DNA of 64,000 nucleotides from Paragonimus westermani (Eukaryota > Platyhelminthes > Trematoda > Plagiorchiida > Troglotrematidae), in assembly GCA_008508345.1 (NCBI GenBank), contig QNGE01001711.1, forward strand, positions 77,503 to 141,502, given 5' to 3'. Made by a program: the position numbers and the translations under genes. The notes beneath the pieces are model-generated. The model worked only from the letters and a program-made list of their open reading frames with translations, had not been told where the DNA came from and searched no databases. Positions 37,001 through 50,189 of the stretch are shown piece after piece (within the stretch, counting starts at the first letter, position 1; each line of letters begins with the position of its first letter).

Positions 37001-39140
37001 AAGCTTGTCATTAGAAGTCTTTAGACCTTTTGCAATACCACATGGCTAAAAGTGGACACCATATCAATAAATGAAATTTAAACGTACTTTTTTCCATTCT
37101 CCTTTTTCGTTTATGCACTTGAATATCCCTACAACACTGTCATACGACTAAAGACCCAAATTACGTTATCAGTTCAGATCGTAGTATGATGAATTTGATG
37201 TCATTACCATAAATGGCGTCTTTCTCACTGTTCGCGAAATATATCAAAATAAACCTCCCAGAGTTTATGAGATTCTTATATTGAATATTAATTTATCAGA
37301 AGTTATACCCTAAGCATTTTTTAAACTTTCTTGAAACGAACTGTGTTTTTGGTTTTATAATTGCAACTGTCATTGAGTTCTCTTTCATCTGATGACAAAT
37401 TAAGTATGCTGTACTACTGTTGTTCTCATCGTTCCACAACTATGTCCGGTGTTTATCCATTCACATATTTAATTGAGGGGTAAAATTAACGACACCCATC
37501 CAACCGTGTAATTAACTGGGTATACAAGTGAAAGTAGAATAGTTTGTTGATAGTTGAAGATATGAACATCACATCTTCCAGAGCTCCATCTTCTAGGTGA
37601 TGTGGATGTACTGGAAAATCGTACCGCTTGAAAAGCTTGCCCATCCTGAGTCCAAAATGTCATGCCATTAATGCACATCTCTGTGTTCGGAAATAAGATA
37701 CTTTGGGTTGTGAAACAAACATTAAAATATGGATGAAAGTGTGACATCTCATGCTAGATACAACTTTCCCATTCAACTTAAACATTCAAGCAGGCAGCTT
37801 TTAATACATACTAAACTCGAAGCTCGCTATGTTTACAGATCAACAGCGTTACCGTTTAGTACGGATGTGTCAACAAGTAAGGTCGTTTACTTTTGTGTTT
37901 GTAGCCAAATAATCGTTTAATTGACGATGTAAACAAATGTCTCCAGGTTACTAAGTTCCAAGCACTCCATGATTTTAGCCTTTGATGAATCAGCCAATAT
38001 CCCTCAATTCACTTTTGAGAGGATTGACTGTGGCTCTGTTCCTGTCAAACTGAGAAGCTTCAATCAGTAGCGTGTTGAAGAGAGCAACTGATGTGCTTTC
38101 AACCAAGATAGTTAAGCAACTTGAATACTTAAAGGGTGCGTTTTAGCTGGTAATTTGAACAAGATGATTTTGCCGAATTTACTTTGAGAAACAATTACTT
38201 GCATACAACAAAACGGGACGAGAAATGTGGCAACTCGCAACGGAGACACGACTGGCATGCCTTCACAAGTGTGTCAACATCTACAGAAATTTTGAAGCCG
38301 AACTCAAACATGACCAGCGTTTTCTTTATGGGCGAACACGTTACTGAGACTCAGATCCTTTAAAAGCCCATCAGTGTACTGACGTTCGTTCAACTTCAAC
38401 TTCCTCTCAGTTTGCATGTTCCGTAGATTTCACATGTATCCGTAGGATGCTTCAGTGGCCTATCCTTTCTGAACACATGGGCTCATTTTTTATTAAATCT
38501 GATAAGTTTTGCCTACGGCCCGCCAAATGGCCATGAAGGTTTCCCACTATCCACAATGCCGTCGAAACAAATTGGTGGTCACTTTCTCAATCACACTTCA
38601 CTAACACCATATGTTTAGTGGTACAATCTTCAACTCTGACGTTATGTCAGAGTAGTTCACTTGAGGCCAGCTAAACCACTTGAATTTTCAATTTGTGTCG
38701 ATGAAAATTACTTTCAAAAAATTAAACTGACAACACTTTTCACTTTTGTTAACGGCCGAGCAGCTTATCTGATAAATGGATAACACTTTTTGACATTTTT
38801 ACCAAAACACTCACGTTTGTGTTACTCACAGTATTTCTAAACATTAATTTGTTCTAACCCCCTAAAGAAACGGATTATTGAATATTTGTTTACAACAAGG
38901 CGCAACGTGAATTCGGAAGTCTATCAATTTTGCATGCATTTGATTAGCGGCTTGTAGGCTTCCAACCTCCCAGACTGGCAGAACCGTGAACAGACAATAT
39001 TACCCACGGCTTTTTAGGGAAAGAATTATGTACTTTAATGGACCATCACCGCTATACTTAACAACTACTCTTCTACAGCTGCATTTCCTAACACTTGATA
39101 TGCAAATCATAGACAAACCACATGGGTACATTGCAAACTT
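34080..39140. other. No supportable gene
   Basis: Frames are 92 codons or shorter with no recognised domain. An 8-bp perfect inverted repeat with a five-base loop lies at 38633-38653 (ACTCTGAC/GTCAGAGT). No other structure was seen by eye. Confidence 0.45.
38633..38653. repeat. Short hairpin
   Basis: ACTCTGAC and GTCAGAGT flank the loop GTTAT. No associated feature was found. Confidence 0.6.
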
Positions 39141-39144
39141 CAAA

Positions 39145-39300
39145 CCGGACAAAATCCACACTTCGCATTCAGATGAGCCGTTTGGGTAGTCCACTTCAAA
39201 GTGAAGCGATGAACTCGTCGTTTGCTCTTAGTGGCGTTGGTTAATAGTTCATATCTTTTTCCGAGGTAGAATTCACATTACAGCCTTTCTAACACTTCTC
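39145..39300 (-). mobile_element. Diverged SINE-like copy F
   Basis: CTTCGCATTCAGAT, then GAACTCGTCGTTTGCTCTTA, then AGTTCATATCTTTTTCCGAG and GAATTCAC follow the same order as the reverse strand of copies A and B. Between these blocks the match is poor. This looks like an old 3' fragment with no clear promoter boxes left. Confidence 0.45.
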
Positions 39301-39304
39301 AGAC

Positions 39305-41045
39305 CAGCGTGTTCACATCAAAGCCGGTAGCTTCACCATAAGCGTAGCCTATGTGTTCAACAGTTCTGTATGTTAACTTATATCAGCAGAGCTGTAAAGT
39401 TACGACATGTATAAGTAGGTAATCCATTTTTAGGTTATACTTAAAGTTTAGTGATAGGTGAGTTCAGTCACTTGGAGCCAGATTCCGCAAACTACTGGGT
39501 AAGTGCTGCAACACCCTCAACAACCGGCGATATTTTCGAAACTGTATTAGACACTGGGCCGTTCCAACATGCCCAATACTATATCAGGTGGTGAGTAGAC
39601 CTTACATCCTCTCGTTCTTACGACATTCTCACCAACAAGGTTGACTTAACAGTCAATCTGAACATCGCAACGCCAACTGATCATAATGATTAAGGACCAC
39701 ATGAAATCGTCTGTTAACACGGATCTGGACAGCATGTTCTTCGAAAAGCGTTTTACTGAATGGTTATTTCGAGTCAACTTTCACAGTGATGACGACTGTT
39801 TAACAAAGTTGTTTGGTCTGACACTTTTACCACACTTAGTCAAGGTGATCACTGGTGGTTCGTCGTTGGCAACTTACCGGTTATGTTAACTGCCCTGTTC
39901 CAGTAAGGTATCAGTGACGTCGAAATAAGCTGAATGACCAAACATGTGACTGTGAAGCATTATCCATGGAACGGGTGTCAGCCAAACCCAACTAAAATCG
40001 CTTTTGTTAAAAAAATCATCCAACGCAATTTCACTAATGTTGCTATCAGGGAAGACCGGTGTAGCTGTCAACGCAGTCTTGCTTATAAACTGAACGGTGA
40101 TCCCAGACTCTTCTATGGAGAAGTCACAGCACGTCTAGTGTGTGAGGTTAGCATTTCACGGCAACAAACCTTTGGTGGATTGGTGGAGAGAAATGTAGAG
40201 GCGCACAGCAATTTGGATAGACAGTACGTAGTTGTGCACACTTATAGACCACTAACAAATTTGGACAAGTATGAAGCAACCAAACTGAATTACCTTCAGT
40301 GTGACCATTTAAAATATCTTTGGAGAAACTACTGGATCACGAATCACCCGTCCTAATTTGGGCAAACCATGTTTTCCTCAAAAGTTATGTCATCGAACTG
40401 ACTAAACTCTATGCAACCCCTTTCAGTTGCTACTTGTCAACTGGCCGTCTAGCAAAGGTCCGAGGGCGGTTTACAGTAACGTTTTTATCCACAAGTTAAT
40501 GCATGCATGACCCAACAAAGCGTCGACCAATAGCGTTGTTCCTACTGGCAACGTACATGATGGAGAGCACACCAGATGACTCTTTCCGAGAAAAGGCTGG
40601 GAATTTTGAAATATTCACCAAAAAGCAGCACCGATTCCGTGAGTGATATTCATGCAACACGAATCCACTGATTGTTCATGACACTTAAACAGATGCTACC
40701 GACGCCAAACCAGCCATGAAAGTAATTTGTTTGATATATCCGGAGCAACTGATATAGCTGATCGTTTGGACTTGCTATGGGAAATTCATATTTGGGATAT
40801 CTCCCGGGGCTTAGTCGTATAACTTGAGGATTATCTGACGTAAATTGCACAGTCAGCATCCAGATGCATAGACATTTAAATATTGATTCTTGTCAAAAGC
40901 CGCACACTGTAAGGATCCTTGTTAGAAAGCATTTTGTTTATTCTTCTTGTTCTTGAACCAATCAACATGACTGGATCACCGACTTTGCTTCATTCCGACT
41001 ATACAGCGCACTGGTGAGCTACATAGCGTCCGAAAGATTCACATG
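39305..41045. other. No supportable gene; longest chance frame in the window
   Basis: The 140-codon plus frame at 39934-40356 is the longest ATG frame in the window. It has no recognisable motif, signal peptide or membrane segment. Its length is within what a 64-kb AT-leaning sequence gives by chance, so I do not call it a gene. It could instead be part of an unrecognised repeat. Confidence 0.4.
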
Positions 41046-41047
41046 CA

Positions 41048-41460
41048 GTTTGAGACTGACTACAAATTGTACAGCCACGGTTGAAGTGAGTCAAATAACC
41101 GCCAACCTATTGATAGGTAACTGTGGAATATTCTACCCTGAAGACTTGCTCACTAGATCCGACTCCATATTCCACCCACACCTGGAAACGAATGTATAGA
41201 CCTGTCGATTTCATTCTAGCGTTGGGTTGGCACTTATTGAAAGTGTTCAGAGACGTACCCTCAGAATGATTTTGGGTGTCAGGATAGTTTCTACTCGGAG
41301 GGGTTGGCAGAATTATTTCGATTTTCGGTTAGTTTCAGGTACCTCATGGGAGACTTAGTTCTTGCTAACAAAACGCTCCACAACTCGAGTCATTCACTGA
41401 CACATCTTTTCCCACTTGATGAGGCTGTGTCGGATTGATTACTTGTTGGATTTTAGTTAT
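41048..41460 (+). mobile_element. Dead non-LTR retrotransposon 3' fragment, copy 1
   Basis: One frame reads LIESVQRRTLRMILGVR, which fits the conserved ESVQRR block after the reverse-transcriptase domain of many CR1/Jockey/RTE-type LINEs. Just after it (about 41281-41290) the frame shifts, and the next frame reads YSEGLAELFRFSVSFRYLMG followed by DLVLANKTL, matching the usual downstream RYLxGDL block. A TAG at 41197-41199 interrupts the first frame upstream, and a 2-nt deficit near 41430, relative to copy 2, breaks the end. The upstream 150 nt in the same frame is not recognised. A possible further tail (FRLHIHERKLTLQVP, about 41490-41535) may extend it. The copy is non-functional. Confidence 0.7.
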
Positions 41461-41469
41461 GATGTGAAC

Positions 41470-44400
41470 ACGTTACTTTGCAAACAAATGTGTTCAGGCT
41501 TCATATACATGAAAGAAAACTTACACTGCAGGTTCCCTAACCGTCATTTTATGCGACCCCTTAGATCGTGAAGCATATCTGACAGAACATTACCTAAACG
41601 AGTCCAATGTTTGTTACCGGCTCCACTGAATTTACCTCGCATATCCCTTCACCTAAACAATGAATACACACCGAGAGAATTATTTACACATTTCATTGTC
41701 ACCAAGGCACAACTACCATTTTTGTTCACTTGACACTACAGAATTGCCATCGATGCATCTGGGCCAGCTGACATTCAAGGACAATCAAGTAGCTTGCAAC
41801 TTGCACTTTTTACACTGTACACAAATAGCTGTTTTAACCTTTTTGGAGGAGAATATTACTGACTAGACAAACGCTGAGTGTGTTGAAATATGTAACACAG
41901 ACTGGGATAAACACAACTACCTTCTGCCATCTTTCTCTTGAGAATTGTGTACATCATGGTAGTTGCGGTAAATCGCAATTAAATTTGATATGATATTTCA
42001 TCAGTTAACTAGTACATTCCCAGGTTCTTAGCTGGAGTTGTACAACAGTCAACCGTGCAATTCTGTAAGCCGCCAAACAGTTCTTGATCAGTAATTATAC
42101 ACCAAAGGCTATCTGAGAGGCGAAATCAAGTTCATTGTCCACTGTTACAGAAACAATTAATTCACCTTCTAATTATTTAACTCTAAGCTTATATTTTAAT
42201 TCAGGCCTACTAGCATCAAACGCTAAATCAGTCATCATGCGCAGAATAACAAGCAAGTTTGTCTAGCGATTTCCTCAATTTATATGAAGTTAGTTATGTT
42301 CACGCCGCAAGTCACAGGGTATGAATGACAGTTAAACACGAATTCATTGTGCAGAATACCTGCTCCGGGTACAAACAGAGATGTTGACCACAGAAACCGG
42401 TGGATAATCATAGGTACACCACCACTGAAATTAGTTCACGCATCTATTCATGATAGACCATGTATCAGCAATTCTTTAACAGCGTTCGGACTATTTCATG
42501 GACAACATAGTTTCATTTGGAATAGACAGAACTTAGATCAACCAATTTGGCGAGAAGCCAAGTGTAGGGCGCTCACCTCAGCATTCAACACGAACAAAAG
42601 GGAGCTGAATGTAATATTGTGAGCAATTATTTTATAGTATATTTACTTGGGAAGTTTCCGAAACTCAACCACGTCTTGCACGATAGATGGTCCGTTCACT
42701 CATAGCTGGCGACCGACTGATATCGAGTGAGAATAAACATTAAAAGCAGATTAACAATATTTCAGTAAGGATGCTTTGGTTTAAGCGTTTTGTTTTCTTA
42801 CACGTTTACCTTGAAATGTGAATCCGTGCGTGGGATTCTGATGAATATCAAACAGGAACACAGCTGATAAGTAGGAGAACACATTTCGATGTTTTGTAAA
42901 TGGAAGCTTTGTTGGATACATGCTCCAAACCTCTGGCCGACCAGTTTGGATTCGCAAAAACGGTCACTTTCTTGGCATGATTATGTCTCACGTATAGTGG
43001 TTTTTCTGTTAATATGCACTCAGGAATCCTCCAGTGATATCACTTGTGGTTGTCATGCTTGCACATTCACTTGCTAAACTTCCACAAGTTTGAGTAGAGT
43101 GGTCCAATGTGTTTTTTTCTACAGAATCTGATCTCACGTTTCGTTATGAACAAAATTTTGTCACAATTTTTCTGAGAGATTAACACAACAATGGTGGATA
43201 AAAATATCTGTTCGAAAATTGCTATGGATAATAGTTTAGTGATACTGCTTGAAGTTAACACGATATTTTACCATTGTTTCGGTCAACAGTTTGAATGCAA
43301 GATTTATTTCTGACACCATTCAGATTCGTTAACTAGCTTACTTCTGTGAAATCTTCGATAAACAGGACCGACTTTTCCAGTACCAATATCGTGAAAATGG
43401 TCAGCAAGCATTCTAATTTAAGGTAATGTCTGGTCTGGTAATTCCATCAGTTCGATTACTTTTTGGTCACCATCTCACCGTCTAGTTCACATGCCTGTTT
43501 TATTTATTCTCTTGTGCCATCACTGCATTTAGTCGGAGGTAAAAGAATTTAGTCAAAGTTACTTCATATGTAAGGCCGAACATCCCGCCTTTTTATAACA
43601 TCTGTTCGAAATTCAGAGGAGATGCTGTCATGGTCATGACACCTTCATCTTTACACTTCCAGTCGTTTGTTTTACGACAGTTCTGCTGGTGTTCTTCACA
43701 GCCGGCCAAACCGGTCGGAATAAATGTCCTTCTAATGAAGTAGGACACTTCACACCACTGAAAATTCAGGTAGTTTCATGCTCAACCGAGCGCAGTTGCT
43801 GGTTCTTTTAGTTTTTCAACAGCGGAATTTGTAAAAGCTACTGATAAGTAAACGACGACAAACGCGTTAAACGCATGTGAATTATAGTCTTTGCATTCTA
43901 CCGAGTCGTCTGACAATTGTTAAAACACGCGAGGCTGTTTCTGACAGGCACCCCGTTCAAATTTCTTAATTACTCCTTCTTTCAGGTTACAGCTGTTTTG
44001 GTCAGCTAAAATGTAATTAAACCTATCAGCTTCTGATCACATCACAAAGTAGTGTTTTTCCCAATTACCAGCGCTTATTGTATGCAACATCAAACTACTC
44101 ATCACTGGAGAATTTAACAGCTATATCCTATGAGGTGTCATTTAAAAACAAAGAACGATTTCGTTTTAATCACTACACGATTTATAAAGGTCACTCAGAG
44201 GTTATCTTGGCCACAGCTTGAACATAACTTTTCAGAATATGTTACATTCGTGATTCAGAAGCAAAGGGATGCCTTAGTAATAAGCAGTCTAGTGATGGTA
44301 TGCCAGCTGTTTCTGTCCAGTTTTGTAGTCTGATATCACAAAGTTATAAAGTTATCAATTTTCATCACTGCCGTAGAAAGCTTTATGGATCTGCTGAGAA

Positions 44401-44740
44401 GCGGGAGCTGATTTAAGTAAGCAGATTGCAATGTTAGTTGTTTTCCGTAACACATATTTATTATCGATAGTTCAGTCTACTGGATAAGGAACCTCACAGT
44501 GAGATACGTGGCGCACCTGATCACATGAAAATTAGTGATACCTTTAGCAAGGTTCAAACGCCAACGAGATTATAGATTTTCTTCGTAAAAATAGCCTTAA
44601 TTGAAACGGCCAGAATGTAACTTATTCACTTTGCGCTCAGCATTCTGATTCTCTCGTGAAACCTGTTGTTCAGGGAATGTTTACTGAGAACATCAAATTG
44701 CACATTGCAAATATCTGTGGACATTCCACGAATAAATCAA
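41470..44740. other. No supportable gene; possible LINE tail at left edge
   Basis: Apart from a possible continuation of the LINE relic up to about 41640, I see only frames of 91 codons or fewer without recognisable content. Confidence 0.4.
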
Positions 44741-44744
44741 TTAT

Positions 44745-44815
44745 CACCCAGAGTTAGTCATAGCCTTCGCATTCACTGACATTTGCGGCTGCTAACCTTT
44801 GCAAATGAAATAACT
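44745..44815 (-). mobile_element. Possible SINE scrap G
   Basis: AGCCTTCGCATTCA matches the family's body exactly. The following bases (GCGGCTGCTAACCTTTGCAAA) align loosely with the copy B segment around CCAGCCAGCATCTTTCGAAA. This is too short and diverged to be sure. Confidence 0.25.
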
Positions 44816-44884
44816 CATCGAAATCAGCAAACATGTTGAAGTATGTTTCAGCTAGTCAATGGGTGATAGCAGTGATCCATATTT

Positions 44885-44900
44885 GTGAATGTGAATGTGA
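44885..44900. repeat. Short GTGAAT tandem repeat
   Basis: Two full GTGAAT units and a partial third occur in tandem. Confidence 0.7.
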
Positions 44901-45484
44901 AACCTGTGATCAACCGCGGATGATGTGCAACTCAGAGAAGTCAGTATCCTCCGTAGCAACGTACGGGTTTTCATACAGTGTGAACCAAACGCAGTGGAGA
45001 TGAAATTCGGATGTTTGATATAATATGGTTGTCATTGAATCCAGCATTGCGTGAAGCGAGAGGATCTGAGTTTGATATTAGGCATCATCTCACCCGATAG
45101 TAATAAGTAGTAGGTGTAGGATAAAAGAGCTGAAACAAGAACTTATTCAAATCACACGGTCATTGGACTCCGTAAAAACATAGTACATATAGTGACAACC
45201 AAACAACTGAATACCACGTTTAACAAAAGCTGTATTTTGATATTCTTAGCTCCTCATGAGTCAACAATTAGTGGAAATATGGTTAAGGATTGCATATAAT
45301 TAGCCAACAAAGGGTGAACTGCTCAAACCGGTAGTCCGCGGAGAATAACACATCGTTAGACATCAACAAATGTAAGGTGCGGCATCATATATGCGTCAAC
45401 AAAGTTGTCTTGACCACCATTTTGTAGACATCCAGCCACCCGTATCATTGTGCGAACGAGAGCCATGGACTCCGGTGACATACG

Positions 45485-45879
45485 GTTTGAGACTGACTAC
45501 AAATTGTACAGCCACGGTTGAAGTGAGTCAAATAACCGCCAACCTATTGATAGGTAACTGTGGAATATTCTACCCTGAAGACTTGCTCACTAGATCCGAC
45601 TCCATATTCCACCCACACCTGGAAACGAATGTATAGACCTGTCGATTTCATTCTAGCGTTGGGTTGGCACTTATTGAAAGTGTTCAGAGACGTACCCTCA
45701 GAATGATTTTGGGTGTCAGGATAGTTTCTACTCGGAGGGGTTGGCAGAATTATTTCGATTTTCGGTTAGTTTCAGGTACCTCATGGGAGACTTAGTTCTT
45801 GCTAACAAAACGCTCCACACATCTTTTCCCACTTGATGAGGCTGTGCGTCGGATTGGTTACATGTTGGATTTTAGTTAT
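45485..45879 (+). mobile_element. Dead non-LTR retrotransposon 3' fragment, copy 2
   Basis: This copy is essentially identical by eye to copy 1 over its first 347 or so bases, including the same TAG and the same frameshift after the VQRRTLRMILGVR block. It lacks 20 bp present at 41383-41402 and has 2 extra bases near 45847 that keep the LDEAV frame open a little longer. Homology ends abruptly on both sides and no target-site duplication is visible. The shared lesions suggest either a DNA-level duplication of one dead copy or two products of one already defective source. Confidence 0.7.
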
Positions 45880-45884
45880 TACTT

Positions 45885-48800
45885 AAATTTGACGCTCATT
45901 GCTCATTTGTGTTTTCACGGTTGAGTCAGTTGAAGGTATTAGGTTTTTGTACCGTCACCGCACACGTAAGAGTCAACCTGCACCCAATCTTCCAACTCTT
46001 ATTTTAACCCGTTTTGGCAATTCATCATTTGCGCATATGTAAGTTGGTGTTATTTACGTGGGTTTCAGTTTTCGTTGTGGGTTCACTTTTTGGCAGAAAC
46101 TTCATTAACCTAACATTTTATTTGGTGTCATTCACGTTCTAACCTAAACAAACGTTCGGGCCCATTTTTTATCTACTAACATAGCAAAAGGAGTGTAGAC
46201 GCACTGAAAAAGTTAAGAAGTTGTTCACCTAGAAGACAGCTGAAGCATCTGTTTTCAGGATTTGTTTTCCACCAATGTGCTTTAATACCTTTCCTACTGT
46301 AAACCTCACTTACTCACTGTTTGCATTGCCATGTGAAGGTTTGCGTTTTTGTGAAATTCGATTTCACCGTTTTTCATATAAAATTTTGAAGGCAGTTGTC
46401 TTCCATAACCGCGAGTGAACCATAAGACGGCTAGTTCAATTGAGTCCGGGCTCAGCAAGATGAAGATGTCTATCGGGTTAAACTCAGAGTCTGTCACTAG
46501 TGATCATCGTAGGAGCTTGGATGTTTATTATTGGACGATATGTTTGGTCCGAGGTGCATTCAACACCATTTCAGAAGGTAGAGACATCTGTACTATCTCC
46601 AAGGAACACCACCATCTCCGTAGAATATGCAGTGTTTTTTTACATTCAAAAACGTCTACATAGCTGTCCCGGCGTTTTCTGTGGTAATTATTAGGACCAA
46701 CTGCTATCAAACAACACCCCTCTCAGCCGCACCTGGTGTCAAAATGAACGTTCGCACATTCACAAGCTAACAAAAAAATACACAGTGATTTTGCTCACGA
46801 AAATAGGAAGTAAGGAATGAACCAAACAAACTTGTTACAGTCTTAAACGGCAGCAGTGAGATGGGACTATACGTCTTTCTTCAGTAGGCTGCCGCAGCTT
46901 GATTGGCAGGAAATATGGATGCTTTCTCTGTGTTTGCTAAACACGACTCACACCGCTGTCCAGTAATAATCCACCGAAATTTTAATGAATGAGATATTAT
47001 TACGGACCGCATACTATTCCATTGCCTGCAATTCTATGACCGCATACTGAAACTGTATTCTACCCAGTGCAAATTGACGTTTTGTAGCAGTTCAACTGAG
47101 AGCACACAGCCTCACTCATTTAGCCCAACAAGGTCTGCCTATGGTCTCGTTCACGCCAGCAATAACTCTGTCACCGTTTTGCGAACGATTGAATTCTATC
47201 TGATTTATTACAAAGAACATGCGAAGCTCAGTGTGTGTGACAGGCCGAAACTCATTGACAGTCGTACCTTGGCTGTACCTCTATGCAGTTGAGTCAGTAA
47301 TGACAATAAAAAACGCGATTTTCCAATTCATCAATAAACACATTCAGTGACACGGGTCTGGGAGCCTAGTCCGTATCATCAAGCTGTGCACAGGCCAATC
47401 ACTGGTGTTAGAAATTCAGGGATGCTTGGAATTACACACTGACATGCAAGGCACAAATTCCAGGCCTACCTTGTACATTCAAAAACTAGAAGTGTTTTTT
47501 TGTTAACCATGTGCGCAAACTTGTCGTCAACAGATTCGTGGTCGCTACTTCAACTGAAGTTACCTAATACAGTGTTGCATGACTCATTGCTATCAAGTTT
47601 AAAATAAGCGCGGTTTGAGTCTGCAAATATGTAAGCAGGAAAATCCCAGCTCGCCACATCAGAATACTAGTCCAGAAAGAAAGTAATCTTTTAGTCATTT
47701 TTCATGTAGAATGTTCGGTGGCAGCCGCTTTTCAATAGATTCTTGTACAACACTATTCGCTGTTAAAACTGAAACCAAAAGGATTCAGGTGGTAATCTTT
47801 TCGCATCCCACTTCACATTCGACTACTAGACAATCAAAGTGAACGTAAAAATGGCAGATTCCATCAGAGTCATCAATGGTACATTTTATGCAACCATCAG
47901 TTTGCCAACGGCCTAGCGCATAATTACACCCTTAAGCCGTCGACTATTGCTTCAGATCACTTCTTGTCAATTTTCACCTGATGGACTTGTTGATTTGTCC
48001 GCATGAACTTCCAGCAAACCATATCGTTCGACAATTCCACCATAGACAGTGAACAAATTTCAATGCAAAATATTTTGCACTAAACCAGTTACCCAGGCGG
48101 TGATACCGAAGACCCAGCGATAAGTTCTCATTTAGAGCGTAGTGATTTCCATTACGAAAGAAATCTGTGACATGACTTGTTATTTGTAGAACGAGTCAAA
48201 AAGGCTATCTACTACAGTTAATAATTTATTGGTTTAGAAAAGGAAGTTCTCTGTTAAAGTTTAGATTAATCACCTTTTGAATCCAACTGTCATATTTGCC
48301 TGGTTCATTGTGAACGAATTTTGTTACGTTGCTTTCGGTTTCTTTAATAACTTCCTGAATGTAGCAATGTAACACTAAAACTTTTTGCAATTTTTTCTGA
48401 GCAGGGTAAGCAGTTTTGAATTCATGACAACAGAACCGGTTAAACTAATCGTATCTGGGTCATTGTATCACCTACACAAATAACATTTGTACAAACATAT
48501 CAGTACGTTGGTGTTTAGCCCAATGTCTATGTGACCACTATTGTCATACTGTATTACACAACATGAAATCACTTCTGGTATAATTGTTTCTGAGTAGATT
48601 AAGGCTCCACTCCTGATACTTCGTGACATTTTTGTTACACGGAAATTTTTCAAAACGTTTGCTTTTTATAATGATAGAACAAGAGTTATTATTGTGCCTA
48701 TGCTACTACCTAAAAACTACGCTAGACTCTTTGTCTAAAGTGAACTTAACCGTCGTGAGACATAAGACAAACTCCGTTTCCCTGAATTTTCCCGTGCAAA

Positions 48801-50155
48801 ATTTATGCGTGAATTTTCTCACAGGGTGCATGTGAAGCTGTGGGTTCCCTGTCCAGGCGAAATGGTGTCCACTTTCAGCTCCACCTTTGCGACGTATCCG
48901 GAAGTCTTTCAAACCAACAAACAATGCATTTTTCCGACCGGATTCAAATGCGGAATGTACCCATACGAAGTCAGTGGATCAACATTGTGCTGGGTTGACC
49001 ACATGTTGCCCCTTTATCGTCACGTACTATACAATGTTCTTATTGAAACAACTGTTTCCTTTAGCAATTTGCTTTTAAATGGCCCTCATATGATGGGAAC
49101 GTCTGAAGGGATATTAATGCCTATCTTGTTATTTCTAAAAGGACTAAATTCCTTTCGCTGTTGAAATTGAATGCGGCGTGGATCATAAGGTATTCTCTTA
49201 AAACAAGTTGATCTCTTATCAGTGCGAGTCATTGTAGCAACCACCTACTAATTTCCAGCCTTCTTCGGGAGACAGTCATAAAGCTATGGGAAAGGTAACA
49301 ACAACTATACAGTCATGTTCTAAAAACAGTCAGAAGTCTACTGCATACGTTTCTAGGGAAGGAAACATGTCGAGATTTCTGGCAGAAAGGAGTACAACCT
49401 AGTCCGGGTATGCACGTTTCTGTATTGTGTTAAATTTGTGCTGCCGTCTATCGATTTTTGTAACCTGTATGTGACAACCCGAGTGCACTTACTGACAGAT
49501 TGATCAGAATGATTATGACCATATCGCACAACAAAACTCAAAGTTCTTCTAGTAACAGAGTTGCAAACGGACGGACTACGAAACATAAGCATGTCTGCTG
49601 GTCTCATGCTGGAGAACAGCAGTTTTTCTCACTTTGAAGCGAAGAAGAATCTTTTCTATCGAACCCAGTTCGGTGACATCCTCCTGTATACTGATGTCAA
49701 AGAAACGCTACGAATATGACTGGCTCATTAAAACAGCTGAAAACCACAATAACATCAACGGCATTGCTTACCAAAGTTAGGACTAAGCAGCCACCCCCAA
49801 AACTATGCGATTCTACACAAAAGGGTCTAGTCAATCAGCCGATGAAGCGACACCCAGTATGGTCGTTTGGTCTACAGTTTCACACCCATATCGAAACTAA
49901 ACTTACGAAGACGTTACTGACGTGGTCAGTCGCAGGTTAAAGGTCTGTGGTTGTTCACCGCTCAGTGGGCCCTCAGGTTACTGATTAGTTTAGTGAACAG
50001 ACGGACCCGTCATTCCACGGGTGGTCCACTCGTCACCAAACATAATTTCCCATCGCACGGATGTACGTGGTTTGGGTTCTAGTCTTGCATTCTACTGGCT
50101 CGGCATAAGTGGCAAAGATAAGGACACAAGTTAAAGTTTCGGTGATGAGTAACCG
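45885..50155. other. No supportable gene
   Basis: Frames reach 119 codons (48805-49164) but show no convincing domain. The region 49960-50110 contains a small hairpin (ACCCGT...ACGGGT) and slightly higher GC. Nothing in it is recognised as a gene or a copy of the repeats described elsewhere. Confidence 0.4.
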
Positions 50156-50160
50156 CTTTT

Positions 50161-50186
50161 AACTCAGTGTTTTCAAACACTAAGTT
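50161..50186. repeat. Short near-perfect hairpin
   Basis: AACTCAGTGTTT and AAACACTAAGTT are reverse complements with one mismatch around a two-base centre. Confidence 0.65.
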
Positions 50187-50189
50187 ATG

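Noticed and set aside
39934..40356. Longest ATG frame in the window (140 codons, plus strand)
   Set aside because: No recognisable domain, signal or membrane segment. A rough estimate predicts a few frames of this length by chance over six frames of AT-leaning 64-kb DNA.
48805..49164. 119-codon frame with a stretch (FPTGFKCGMYPYEVSG) loosely like an FYRN-type domain
   Set aside because: The resemblance covers only a few residues; the expected downstream aromatic and cysteine pattern is missing and no flanking exons were found.
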